Shown here: piece after piece, positions 1-9,793 of the stretch
How positions within the stretch are numbered: position 1 is the first letter of the stretch
Layout: each line of letters starts with the position of its first letter
Translations under genes and position numbers: made by a program
Notes under the pieces: model-generated
The model's input: only the letters and a program-made list of their open reading frames with translations
The model's database searches: none
What the model was told of the DNA's origin: nothing
DNA from: Marinobacter salarius
GTDB lineage: Bacteria > Pseudomonadota > Gammaproteobacteria > Pseudomonadales > Oleiphilaceae
Direction: 5' to 3'
Assembly: GCA_000831005.1 (NCBI GenBank)
Contig: CP007152.1
Location: forward strand, 310,001-374,000
DNA length: 64,000 nucleotides

Positions 1-1
1 C

Positions 2-181
2 AAGGGCCTGTCCGGTGACATCAAGCCGGGTCAGACACTCGAAATGACGGTGACCTATCCGGACGGCAAGACCGAGACCTGTGAACTACTGTCCCGGATC
101 GACACCGCCAACGAAGCGGTTTATTACCGTCACGGCGGTATCCTGCACTACGTCGTGCGGGAGATGCTCAAGTCGGCGTGA
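2..181 (+). CDS. acnA: Aconitate hydratase A, C-terminal fragment
   Basis: Only the last 59 codons are inside the window; the gene enters from the left edge. The reading frame ends in the AcnA signature tail RIDTANEAVYYRHGGILHYV followed by a short basic end and TGA. In the AcnA/IRP family this tail belongs to the swivel domain (domain 4) that closes over the [4Fe-4S] active site for citrate to isocitrate conversion in the TCA cycle. The tail resembles AcnA rather than AcnB, which ends differently. The downstream kinase gene converges on it from the minus strand. Confidence 0.88.
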   Translation, partial: KGLSGDIKPGQTLEMTVTYPDGKTETCELLSRIDTANEAVYYRHGGILHYVVREMLKSA

Positions 182-244
182 CTGTTTGGTCTGGCGTTGG
201 TCTGGCAGGGCAACCTGCCGGGCCTCTCAATGCTCAGTTACCCA

Positions 245-2164
245 TTACCCCGCCACTGGCAGTTCCAGCCAGAACGTAGCCCCCTCGCCCGGAACGGATT
301 CATAGTCCACCGTGCCCTTCATGCGCGCCATCAGCTCCCGTGTGATGGCCAGACCGAGCCCGGTTCCGCCACTGGCTCTTCGGTCCGACGAATCAGCTTG
401 TGAGAACTTCTTAAAAATATGTTCCCGAAAATGCGGGGCGACGCCCTCACCATGGTCCCTGATACACAGCCGAACCGACTCTCCGCGCTGGCTGGCGAAA
501 ATGTCGACGGAGGACCCTGCCGGAGAAAACTTGATGGCGTTGGACAACAGGTTGGTGATGGCCTGGTTCAGGCGCTGACGATCCACGTGAACGGTCACGG
601 CTGGCAGTTCAGCCACCTGAAGATGAATGTCTCGCTGTTGGGCAAAGGTTGCGATGTTTTCAACACTCTCGTGAACAAGATCCTGCAGAACATGATGCTC
701 GCTACGGAAGGGCATTTTGCCGGCCACAAGCTTTTCCATATCGAGTAAGTCGTTGATCAGGAACGTAAGCTGTTGGCTGTTCCGATAGGCGATGTGCGCC
801 AGTTTCGAGGCCTTCTCCGGCAGCTCGCCGACGGCATTGTTGGCCAGCAGCCCGAGGGAGCCGGAAATCGAGGTCAGTGGGGTGCGAAGCTCGTGGCTGA
901 CAGTGGAAATGAACTCGTTCTTCAGGTGGTCGACTTTCTTCCGCTCTGAAATGTCCTCGGTGATCAGCCAGACAACGGGTTCGTTGCCGTCATCGTCCAG
1001 TTGCAGCCCGTGGAGCATGACGGGGGCCAGTTCCTGCCCTGGTGTCATGAAGTAGCCTTCGAGGCCGCTGAGTCTGGCATGTTCCCGAAGGGTTTCCTGA
1101 ACCCCGGGCCTGTTGGCCAGCGGCTCTCCATGGACATCAAGCGGTTGGTCGAAGAAATCCAGTGACTGGACGGACCTGCCAAACTGGTTTTCGAACGTTG
1201 GGTTTGCCCGGAGCAGTTGATTGGAGGTGACACTGAACAGCCCGATGCCCATGGGGGCCAGTTCGAAGAGTCCCCAGAGCCGCCGCTGCATTTCGCGATC
1301 CCGTGACATCAGGCTGGTGAGCCAGAAAACAGCACCGCTGACAATGACCAGCATCGCGAACAGGCTGCCACGAAATATCCAGGGCTGACTGGGGTGGTTT
1401 GGCCAGCTCCCGACTGGTTCGGCAAACACCACCCAGGTAGCGCCTCTCATGCGAATCGTGCTGGTGACTGGATCTTCCCATTGAAAGGGGCGTGTGGAGA
1501 AAAAAACCGACTGAGTGTCATTAACGTCGGCCGACGACGAGATCGCTACATTGAAGTCGTCTTGCAACGTATCCAGCCCTATCGACGAGTACAGTTTCTG
1601 AAGGTCCAGTATCACTGAAATAACCCCCCAGAAATCGCCCGAGGCCTGTTCGAATATGGGAACACGCCCCGCCAGCCCCTGCCCGCCCTGAACCAGATCA
1701 ATGGGGCCGGTGAACACCACGCGACGGGTGTTGAGCAGCATCTCGATCTGATCTTGCGACAAGCTCTGTGCGGTCAGGTCGAGACCGATCGCAGCCTCAT
1801 TGCCGGCCAGTGGGTAGACATGGCGAATCACGAAATCCGGAGCCAGGCCGAGGTTGCGGAGCTCCGGAGCCAGGCTGAAGATGACCGACGCCAGTTCCCG
1901 GAACCGTTGGCCGTCGATATCGGGTTGTATCGCGACGTTGGCGGCCAGCCCCCACACGGTCTGGATGTTCTGCAGTATGGCACTTTGCAGCTTGAGGCTT
2001 ATCTCATCCGTCTTTTCCTGCCACTGCTGACGGACATCGTTGCGGTGGCTGGAAGAGCTGGATGCATCGAGGGAAACCGCGACTACAATGACCAACAGCA
2101 GAACACCCAGCCTTGAAGCCCAGATCAAACGATGAAACACGTTAGCCCGCGTTTGTGCCGCCAC
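245..2164 (-). CDS. CHASE-PAS sensor histidine kinase
   Basis: A 639-residue membrane sensor kinase, third and last in a three-kinase run. It has an N-terminal membrane helix (about 13-31), a periplasmic CHASE-like sensor region (about 70-230), a second helix (about 264-286), a PAS-like region (296-408), a HisKA domain with phospho-acceptor H424 in STVSHELRTPLTS, and a HATPase_c domain with N-box (NLLSNAIKFSP) and GTGLGLAI G2 box. There is no receiver or Hpt domain, so it must phosphorylate a separate partner; the receivers encoded from 6.5 to 9.8 kb are the obvious candidates. The start is GTG, 6 bases after the stop of the preceding kinase. CHASE ligands cannot be predicted from sequence. 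Confidence 0.9.
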   Translation of the reverse strand: MAAQTRANVFHRLIWASRLGVLLLVIVVAVSLDASSSSSHRNDVRQQWQEKTDEISLKLQSAILQNIQTVWGLAANVAIQPDIDGQRFRELASVIFSLAPELRNLGLAPDFVIRHVYPLAGNEAAIGLDLTAQSLSQDQIEMLLNTRRVVFTGPIDLVQGGQGLAGRVPIFEQASGDFWGVISVILDLQKLYSSIGLDTLQDDFNVAISSSADVNDTQSVFFSTRPFQWEDPVTSTIRMRGATWVVFAEPVGSWPNHPSQPWIFRGSLFAMLVIVSGAVFWLTSLMSRDREMQRRLWGLFELAPMGIGLFSVTSNQLLRANPTFENQFGRSVQSLDFFDQPLDVHGEPLANRPGVQETLREHARLSGLEGYFMTPGQELAPVMLHGLQLDDDGNEPVVWLITEDISERKKVDHLKNEFISTVSHELRTPLTSISGSLGLLANNAVGELPEKASKLAHIAYRNSQQLTFLINDLLDMEKLVAGKMPFRSEHHVLQDLVHESVENIATFAQQRDIHLQVAELPAVTVHVDRQRLNQAITNLLSNAIKFSPAGSSVDIFASQRGESVRLCIRDHGEGVAPHFREHIFKKFSQADSSDRRASGGTGLGLAITRELMARMKGTVDYESVPGEGATFWLELPVAG

Positions 2165-2170
2165 TATCGA

Positions 2171-4633
2171 TTACTCGTCACTCTCATCGGGTTTGTCACT
2201 CTCATCGGGTTTGATGTCCAGCCAGAACGTCGAGCCGTATCCCTCGGTGGACTTGAACCCCACGCCGCCGCCCATCTGCGACATGATTTCCCGGGTAATG
2301 GCCAGCCCGAGGCCCGTACCGCCACGGCCTCGGGTGTCGGAGCTGTCAGCCTGGGCGAACTTTTCGAATATCCTGGCTCGGAAGGCTTCCGGTATGCCTG
2401 TGCCATAGTCCGTGACTTCGATGCGAAACAGGCCGTCATGAAGGTGTGTCAGTATGACAACCTCGGCCTCCGGCGGAGAAAACTTGATGGCGTTGGACAG
2501 CAGGTTGTCGAGTGCCTGGCCCAGGCGCCGGGCATCGATAACGGCTTTGACCCAGGGATGGTGATTTTCGAACCGAAGTGAGATTTGCCGATCAACCGCG
2601 TAGGTTGATGTTCGATCCAGGCTGTCCTGAATGATCGCGCTGATGTTCTCACTGTGCATCCGCAGTTCCATTTTTCCGAAGACCAGCTTTTCCATATCCA
2701 GCAGACCATCAATCAGATGCTTTAGTTGGTCGCTGTTGCGGGCTGCGATAGCCACCATGGCTTTGACTTTTTCAGGTAGATGGCCAAAAACCCCGCCCGC
2801 GATTAATCCAAGGGAGCCAGATATTGACGTCAGGGGGGTTCGTAGTTCATGGCTGACGGTGGAGATGAACTCGTTTTTCATCCGGTCAACCTTGCGGCGC
2901 TCTGATATGTCCTCAACCAGCGACCACACCAGTGGTTCGTTGTCGGCACGCTCCACCAGAACGCCCTGGAAGAGAATCGGGAACCGGGTGCCATCCTTGC
3001 GGATAAACTCCTGCTCCACGGGGCCGAACCGCCCGTGTTCTTTCAAATCAGTGATGGCTTGCTGAGATTGTTCCGTGTAGTCCCCGGGAGTGACGTCCCA
3101 GTAGTTCAGTGCCAGGAACTCGGTGTGTGAGTACCCGCTGTACTCGAGCAATGCCGCGTTAACATCAAAGTTCTGTCCGCTTTTGAAGCTGGTCAGAAGA
3201 ATGCCAATCGGTGACAGTTCGAATAAAGTACGCAGCAGTTGCTCTCGTTCTGCGAGTGCAAGCTGCGAGCGCTTTTTTTCATCGACGTTGGCGAGAAATC
3301 CATGCCAGATGACGCTATCGTCCGGGCGCCGTTCCGGCGTGGCCCGGCCCTCGACCCAAATCCAGTTCCCGTCCGGCGTTCTGACCCGAAACTCGGACTC
3401 CCAAACCGCCAGTGACTCCTGGGAACGGTCAACAGAGGCGTTTACATACCCAAGGTCGTCAGGGTGGACGGCATCAAAGATAATACCAGCATCCTCTTTA
3501 ACGGCCTCCGGAGGAATGCCGTAAATATCACGTATGCCATCGCTGCTGTAGAGGAACCTCGACCCACCGTCCTGCAACACCTGATACTGATAAAGCATTC
3601 CAGGCACGTTCTCGGACAGCTTTCGCAGCGTATCCTCATGGGAATGTTGCTGGAGAAGGGCTGCCATCCACTGTGCCAGCCACACGATAAACAGGCGATC
3701 CAGATCCGTGAACGGTTTGGACCTCGGCGATACCGAGGAAAAATTAAGGGTGCCGAAGAGCTTGCCATCAAACTCTATGGGCGCCGCAATATAGCTCTCG
3801 AGACCCATTTGGGCATAGCATGACTGGTGGCGATAGCGCGAGTCGCCCATATGGCTGATCGCCAGATGGTCGCCTTTTGCAAGCATCAGCGCGCAATAGG
3901 TTTGTTCCACCGGTAGTGACAGGCCGGCTTCCAGTGGAGAGTCATCCGGCGCTCTGAACCAGCGAATCGTATAGACATCGGTGGTGATTTCGCTGACGAT
4001 GCCGGTTTCCAGTTCAAGGTGTTGGCGCCCAAGATCCAGGGCCATGTCTATTTTTTGTTCCAGGGGCGCGGAGGCGTCCACCGTCAGGTTGTTCAGTGCA
4101 CTCAGAATCCGGGTCTTCTCGAGTTGTTCCTGGCGGGATTTACTCGCTTCGAAGTCATTGATCTCTTCATCGACACATCGGGCCAGCTCTTCCAAAAGCA
4201 TGCGTTGATCGCCGTCGAGCGATCGTGGCCGGGTGTCTATGATGCAGAGAGTGCCCAGGCGATAACCTTCATGGCTGCGGAGTTGAGCACCGGCGTAGAA
4301 GCGAATGTTTGGCGGGCCGGTAACGAGCGGGTTATCGGCAAATCGTGAATCCTCGTGGGTGTCCTCGACAATGAACAGACGATCACTGAGGATGGCGTGG
4401 CCGCAGAAAGAGATGTCCCTGGGGGTCTCCCTGGCCTCCAGCCCCTGACAGGATTTGAACCATTGCCGTTTTTCGTCGACCAGTGACACCAGGGCGATGG
4501 GGACGTCGAAGGCCAGTTTGGCCATGCGAGTAAAGCGATCAAATCGCTCCTCTGGTGACGTATCGAGCAGGTGAGTTCGCTTCAGCGCGAGAAGCCGTAC
4601 CGCCTCATTCAATGGGCTTTCGGGTGCTATCAC
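2171..4633 (-). CDS. GAF-GAF-PAS-PAS sensor histidine kinase
   Basis: An 820-residue kinase without membrane helices, so probably cytoplasmic. Order: GAF (about 20-165), GAF (about 185-330), PAS with PAC-like tail (about 340-455), PAS (about 465-580), HisKA with H595 in STVSHELRTPLTS, and HATPase_c with N, G1 and G2 boxes. The kinase core is strikingly similar to that of the downstream CHASE kinase, which suggests tandem duplication followed by swapping of sensor modules. It starts with GTG overlapping the previous kinase stop (GTGA), so translation is probably coupled. The C-terminus carries an 18-nt tandem duplication (near 2177-2212) encoding repeated PDESDK-like acidic residues. What the GAF and PAS domains sense is unknown. 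Confidence 0.9.
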   Translation of the reverse strand: MIAPESPLNEAVRLLALKRTHLLDTSPEERFDRFTRMAKLAFDVPIALVSLVDEKRQWFKSCQGLEARETPRDISFCGHAILSDRLFIVEDTHEDSRFADNPLVTGPPNIRFYAGAQLRSHEGYRLGTLCIIDTRPRSLDGDQRMLLEELARCVDEEINDFEASKSRQEQLEKTRILSALNNLTVDASAPLEQKIDMALDLGRQHLELETGIVSEITTDVYTIRWFRAPDDSPLEAGLSLPVEQTYCALMLAKGDHLAISHMGDSRYRHQSCYAQMGLESYIAAPIEFDGKLFGTLNFSSVSPRSKPFTDLDRLFIVWLAQWMAALLQQHSHEDTLRKLSENVPGMLYQYQVLQDGGSRFLYSSDGIRDIYGIPPEAVKEDAGIIFDAVHPDDLGYVNASVDRSQESLAVWESEFRVRTPDGNWIWVEGRATPERRPDDSVIWHGFLANVDEKKRSQLALAEREQLLRTLFELSPIGILLTSFKSGQNFDVNAALLEYSGYSHTEFLALNYWDVTPGDYTEQSQQAITDLKEHGRFGPVEQEFIRKDGTRFPILFQGVLVERADNEPLVWSLVEDISERRKVDRMKNEFISTVSHELRTPLTSISGSLGLIAGGVFGHLPEKVKAMVAIAARNSDQLKHLIDGLLDMEKLVFGKMELRMHSENISAIIQDSLDRTSTYAVDRQISLRFENHHPWVKAVIDARRLGQALDNLLSNAIKFSPPEAEVVILTHLHDGLFRIEVTDYGTGIPEAFRARIFEKFAQADSSDTRGRGGTGLGLAITREIMSQMGGGVGFKSTEGYGSTFWLDIKPDESDKPDESDE

Positions 4634-6444
4634 GAGTCTGTTTCCTCATCAGCGACGGTCGACAATGCCTCACCGGATCCGGATGTTGGCATATCGACCC
4701 AGAAATGCGCGCCCTGATCATTGTAGTAGCCAACCTCTGCATGCATCAGCGTTGCCAGTTCGGCACAAATGGCAAGCCCCAGCCCCGTGCCCTTTACCGA
4801 ACGGGTGGTGCCGGTTTCGGCCTGTGCAAATCGTTTGAACACGCTGTCGGCAAAAGAATCCGGTACTCCAGAGCCCTGATCACTAACGGTGACTCTGACG
4901 TATTCCGGTGAGTGGAGCTGGGCTTTTATCCTGACCACTCCGTTCCTGGGGGAGAACTTGATGGCGTTGCTGACGTAGTTGTCCAGAATCTGCCTCAGCC
5001 GGTGCTTGTCACAGAGTATATGTGGTAGCTCACCGCTGTCTGACATCAACCGGACATGATGTTCAGCAGCCATCGTGTTGTTGTCCTCAACGGTGCCGTA
5101 AAGTATCGGTTGGATCGCTTCGCTTTGAATTCGCACTTTGAGACTGCCATCGGACAGTTTGTTGAAGTCGAGCAAATCCGACACCAGCAGTTGCAGACGC
5201 TCGCCATTTCTCAGGGCGAGGTTTGCCATGCTCTGGCTTTTTTCGCTGAGTGGTCCGGTGGTGCCGGAAGAGAGCAGCTTCAGAGCGCCAGTCAGTGACG
5301 TCAGGGGCGTACGAAGTTCGTGGCTGACCGAGGACATGAAATGATCTTTGAGCCTGTCCAGACTGTCACGCTCCTCCAGAAGCTGGTTGAAGGCCCCGGC
5401 GAGGTTGCTGACCTCCGGAATGCCGGACTCGCCCAACCGCATGGCAGAATCCGGTTGTTCAGCCATGTGCTTTATACGCGTCGTCATTCGGTCCAGTGGC
5501 GACATGGTGCTCTTGACCAGCAGGTAGCTTAACGCGGCGATCACCAGTGTGATCAGCAGGCTGATGCTGAAGAACTGGAGAAAGGATTGTCGGGCGGGTG
5601 TTGTTGCCTGGTCATAGGGGACGGCACGGACAAAGACCCATCCCAGCCGTTGCAGGTGATTGGTGGCGTATATCAGGGGCTGACCGTCCTGGCCGTTGAC
5701 CTGCCCGAACGTGATGCCGGATAGCGCCGCGTCGGTCAGCGCATCTGCGCCAGGAGGTGGCAGGGGTTCGATGTTCTGGGAGCCCTTGCCGGAATCCACG
5801 TACAGAAAGTTTTCCGTGTCGATGATTTTCTCGATACCCTGGGATCCATACAAACCCATGTTGCGTTTTTCGGGTAATAGAGTGGTCTTGCCCAGATCCA
5901 GGGTGCCGCCTGCGAATCCAAGCAAGTCCCCTTCATCCGTTTCGATGGGTGCCAGAAAGGAGAGCAGGGGCCTGCCAGTGGTTCGCCCGATAATAGGCTT
6001 GCTGACAATAGGCTTTCGTTTCTCCAGGGCTTCCTGGAAGTGAGGGCGATCCAGATAGCAGGTGCCAATACGATTTGGGACGTAGACATTTTCTGCCACG
6101 GCACATCCGTTCTCATCGAAAATGAGAAGCGCCGCCGGAAACAGATCCTGGATTGCCGTTTGGCGATTCAGCGCTATCTCCAAGGCAGCCTGGTCCGGAA
6201 GGTCGTCGTCGGCAAATTGCGAGGCGAACGCTGACAGAGAATTCAGTCGAAGCTGAAGCTTCTGGTCGACCTGCTCCGATGTTCTTGCAGCTTCGAGAAT
6301 CTGGCGGTGGGTGAGCAGGTCTTCAAAGTCCTGTACCAGGGCCTGATAGGCGATCGCAATAATGGCCAGGACGGTTACAAGACTGCCTCCGCCAATAATG
6401 ATCGCTACGCGACTACTAAGGGAGAGCGATTTGCCTGATCGCAA
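4630..6444 (-). CDS. dCache-HAMP sensor histidine kinase
   Basis: First gene of the three-kinase operon, 604 residues. A membrane helix (about 13-34) and a second helix (about 291-312) enclose a periplasmic region of about 250 residues with Cache-type character. A HAMP linker (about 312-362), HisKA (H375 in SSVSHELRTPLTSL) and HATPase_c (N-box NYVSNAIKFSP at about 489-499, G2 box GTGLGLAI at 552-559) follow. The best start is TTG, preceded by GAGG about 8 nt upstream. It diverges from the Hpt/GGDEF gene across a gap of about 100 bp. Cache domains typically bind small extracellular metabolites; the ligand here is not predictable. Confidence 0.88.
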   Translation of the reverse strand: MRSGKSLSLSSRVAIIIGGGSLVTVLAIIAIAYQALVQDFEDLLTHRQILEAARTSEQVDQKLQLRLNSLSAFASQFADDDLPDQAALEIALNRQTAIQDLFPAALLIFDENGCAVAENVYVPNRIGTCYLDRPHFQEALEKRKPIVSKPIIGRTTGRPLLSFLAPIETDEGDLLGFAGGTLDLGKTTLLPEKRNMGLYGSQGIEKIIDTENFLYVDSGKGSQNIEPLPPPGADALTDAALSGITFGQVNGQDGQPLIYATNHLQRLGWVFVRAVPYDQATTPARQSFLQFFSISLLITLVIAALSYLLVKSTMSPLDRMTTRIKHMAEQPDSAMRLGESGIPEVSNLAGAFNQLLEERDSLDRLKDHFMSSVSHELRTPLTSLTGALKLLSSGTTGPLSEKSQSMANLALRNGERLQLLVSDLLDFNKLSDGSLKVRIQSEAIQPILYGTVEDNNTMAAEHHVRLMSDSGELPHILCDKHRLRQILDNYVSNAIKFSPRNGVVRIKAQLHSPEYVRVTVSDQGSGVPDSFADSVFKRFAQAETGTTRSVKGTGLGLAICAELATLMHAEVGYYNDQGAHFWVDMPTSGSGEALSTVADEETDS

Positions 6445-6550
6445 TGAAGTGCCTCTCTGTTGCGTTTTTCCGGATAATGTTCTGTGATGAAAGAAGATTA
6501 GCCTAGTTGAACCGGTTATATTAGTAAAAAATCGAGGCCTCAGACCTTTT

Positions 6551-8247
6551 ATGGGAAAAGATCCAAAAGCGGATATCGCGGATAAACTCGCGCAATTGCG
6601 ACTCAGCTTCCGTGGTAAGGCGGAGGGGGAACTCGATCAGTTGAGCGAAGTCGCTGCGAGGGTGACCGGGGGGGCTCAGGGGCAGCGACTGCGGCGTGAA
6701 GATGTGATGTCGGCCTACCAACTGCTTCATCGTCTGGCCGGTTCTGCCGGAACCTTCGGGTATGCGGTATTGGGGGCGGAGGCACGAAGCTGGAACAACG
6801 CCTTAAGCCATTGGTGGAAAAATACCCGGTGCAAGCCGACGGTGACCCAGAGGTTCCCGGCGAGGAAACTCCACAGGTTATCGATACTCTGACGCAGGCA
6901 GGGCACTTGCGTTCTTTGTTGGATGAAACGTCGGTGTCGACAACCCGCAGTACCAACGATCCTGAGCACTTAAATGAACATTACAGTCTGACGGCCGCAG
7001 ATATTCAGGTTGTCCTGTGTGGATTATCGGAAGGTTCGCAGGTTTTTCTGGAGTACGCACTCTCAAACTACGGTTTCTCGATATCGCGCCAGGAGGTCTC
7101 CACCCTCTCGCTCAACGGAACGCCGGGCGTGAGCCTTGTGGTGACAGGAGAGGACGCAATTTCCGAGGTGTCCGCGGCGCTCGATGCTAAGGCTGGGAGC
7201 GAGAGTTCCCTGAAACCACCGCTCATTTGCATCGGCCGCAGGGATGATTTCCGAAACCGGTATGCCCTGGCGGATGCCGGAGCAGATGCACTTATTACGG
7301 AACCGGTTGATGCAACCGTACTGACGGAAAGCATCGAGCGTTTGGTCAGTGAGCAGAGCCGGACGGTTTCCGGGAAAATCCTGATTCTGGATGACGATGA
7401 AGATCTTGCTGGGCACTACCGGGCGGTGCTGGAAGGAGCGGGCTTTAATGTCCGCGCCATCAGTAATCCCGAGACGGTGTTGTCGGAACTCTCGGAATTC
7501 TCACCCGACATAATGCTGCTGGACGTTCGCATGGGAGCTTATTCCGGACCCACGGTGGCAAAGCTGGTCCGTTTTGATCCCGAATGGGTAAGCCTGCCGA
7601 TCATCTACCTGTCGTCTGAGCAGGATAAGCAGGTTCAGCTCGAAGCCATGGCAAAAGGGGCGGATGAGTTCCTGACCAAGCCCGTGTCCGACAGCTATCT
7701 TGTACGCGCCGCCCAGATCCGCTGCTATCGCGCCCGCCAACTGAACGAGCTGCTGATACGGGACAGCCTTACGGGCCTGTTGAAACATTCGTATATAAAG
7801 CAGGAAATTGATAAGGAACAGGCCCGCTGCAAGCGACTGTCGCAGTCCTCGGTTGTCGCCATGCTGGACCTGGATCATTTCAAGAAAGTGAATGATCAGT
7901 ACGGGCACAGAATGGGCGATATTGTCATTAAGGCACTTGCCAGCCTCCTCAGGCAACGATTGCGTTCCACCGACATGATCGGCCGGTATGGCGGGGAGGA
8001 GTTTGTGGTGGTTTTGCCGGAGTGCTCGATACAGGAAGGGCGGTCGGTGATGACTCAGATCTGCGAGGCATTCTCTGACCTGTCGTTCAACAATGATGGT
8101 GCCAGCCTGTCGGTTACCCTCAGCGTGGGTATTGCCGCGCTGGATGCATTTGAGTCCGGTAGCGATGCGCTCAACGCAGCGGATCAGGCCCTTTATGAGC
8201 GAAAGAAAGGGGGCCGTAACGGCGTGACGATTTTCCATCAGGGATGA
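6551..8247 (+). CDS. Hpt-REC-REC-GGDEF diguanylate cyclase (frameshifted in this sequence)
   Basis: Two reading frames make one protein of about 565 residues. The Hpt motif (LLHRLAGSAGTFGY) lies in the first frame and the rest in the second. Restoring one A near 6787 gives a continuous EARKLEQRLKPLVEKYP. After Hpt comes a degenerate receiver-like region (no clear acidic pocket), then an intact receiver (ILDDDED, LLDVRM, TKP). Next is a GGDEF domain with GGEEF at the active site and an RSTD inhibitory site exactly five residues upstream, so catalysis and product inhibition are both predicted. It would make c-di-GMP under phosphorelay control. It is divergent from the three kinases and translationally coupled (ATGA) to the REC-HDOD gene. 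Confidence 0.85.
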
Positions 8248-9403
8248 AGCATAACGTTATGAAGGCACTTATTCTGGAAGATGACACATTGCTGGCGGAT
8301 CTGCTGGAAACGGTGGTCGGCGGGCTTTACCCGGGTATTGATATTTTCGTAACGGCGTCGGTCAGGGGGGCTCTGTCACATTGGTCTCAACACGGTTCTG
8401 ACCTGATGATCATCGACTGGAATCTGCCGGATGGCTCGGGCCTTGAGGTTATTCGCGCTGCCCGTGAGAAGAGCAGCAAGACCGCCATTGTCATGATCTC
8501 CGGCCGGGCTGACAGGGATTCGGTTCTGAAAGCCGCACGCTACGGCATCAATGGCTATATCAGCAAACCGTTCAGTGTGGAGATGGTGCACGAAAGGCTG
8601 ACAGCACTGGTGGACCCGGCAGAATTTGATCGGGAGTCTCAACCTGGTCTGGAGCACCTGCTGCAGACGTCGGTGGAGTCCGTTATTCAGCTGCCTCCGC
8701 CATTGATACGGCTCGGGTTCTCGAATTGATGGCGCGAAAACAGGATATCTCCCCATCGCAGCTCGCGGAGCGGTGGCATGGCGAGGTTGCGTTGACAACC
8801 CGTCTGCTTGACGTGGCCAACAGCGCCTCGTTCCAGAAAACCGGTGAGCCGGTCCGCAGTCTGCGTGACGGGATTGCCACCATGGGTGTGGATATGGCCT
8901 TGAGGCATGCGATGGCCATGTCGCTGGATATATGCGGCCAGTTGCGCGATACCCGTTTGGCGGAAAGAGCGACTGTCTTTCTCGAAACCGCCGAGAAGGT
9001 AGCCCAGGAAGCGGTACGAATTGCGTTACGTATCGGAATCGATCAATCCGATGTGCACACGGCGGCCCTGCTCAGCCGGGTCGGCGAACTGGCTGTGCTC
9101 AAGGTGATGCAGCAATGCCTGGATCGCAAAGGCCAGGTTTCTGACGAACAGATTGAAAGCGGGTTAACGGCCTGGGCTCAGAGTTATGGGAATCGTCTCA
9201 AAGTGCAGTGGCATCTGCCTTTGCAGTTGAGAGAGCTGATTGGCGCAGTTCATTTTCTGCCGCGTGATGCCACGAGCGATTCAAAACTGGTTATGCGTGC
9301 CTCCGCCTTGATAGCGGATGGGCAGAATCAGGGCGAGGAATGTTTGCGCTTGCTGCGCAGACTGGGGGTGGATAACCATGAGAGAGGTACAGACGATGGC
9401 TAG
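8244..9403 (+). CDS. REC-HDOD response regulator (frameshifted in this sequence)
   Basis: The first frame encodes a receiver (LEDD, IIDWNLPDGSG, SKPF) and stops at 8729. The second frame carries an HDOD domain. Adding one G near 8700 (CCGCC to CCGGCC) fuses them through a typical HDOD entry, LPPAIDTARVLELMARK, giving about 386 residues. HDOD domains are HD-like folds without the metal-binding HD pair and act in signalling output. The start ATG at 8244 overlaps the GGDEF gene stop; a second ATG at 8259 is possible. Likely an output or adaptor of the same phosphorelay. Confidence 0.8.
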
Positions 9404-9791
9404 CCCGGTCGGAGAGCTTCAGCGAATTCTTTATGTGGAGGACGATGCCGACATCAGGGCCGTGGCGGAGCTGGCACTGGAAACCGTTGGGGGGTTTTCA
9501 GTAAAGAGCTGCAGCTCCGGTCAGGAGGCGCTTGTTGAGGGTCCGGATTTTGACCCCGAACTGATCCTGCTGGATGTTATGATGCCGGGTATGGATGGCC
9601 CGACTACGTTTCAGGCGTTACGGGAAATTCCGGCATTGAGCGCGACACCTGTGGTGTTCATGACCGCTAAGGTGCAAACTGAAGAGGTGGCGTTCTACAG
9701 GGAATTGGGAGCGGTTGACGTGATACCCTAACCGTTCGACCCCATGACCCTTGCCGATCAGATACGTGAAATATGGACGTCCAAGGTGTGA
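9396..9791 (+). CDS. Stand-alone receiver (CheY-like) with in-frame TAA at the conserved lysine
   Basis: A single-domain receiver of about 131 residues if read through: YVEDDAD acidic pair, phospho-acceptor Asp in LLDVMMPGMDGP, and the T of FMTAK. The codon expected to encode the invariant Lys of the KP motif reads TAA (9729-9731); the frame then continues PFDPMTLADQIREIW to a natural TGA. A single A-to-T change explains the break. The start is ATG 9396 overlapping the HDOD stop; ATG 9378 is an in-frame alternative. A lone receiver next to kinases that lack receivers, and next to an Hpt, fits the middle step of a phosphorelay. Confidence 0.75.
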
Positions 9792-9793
9792 AC

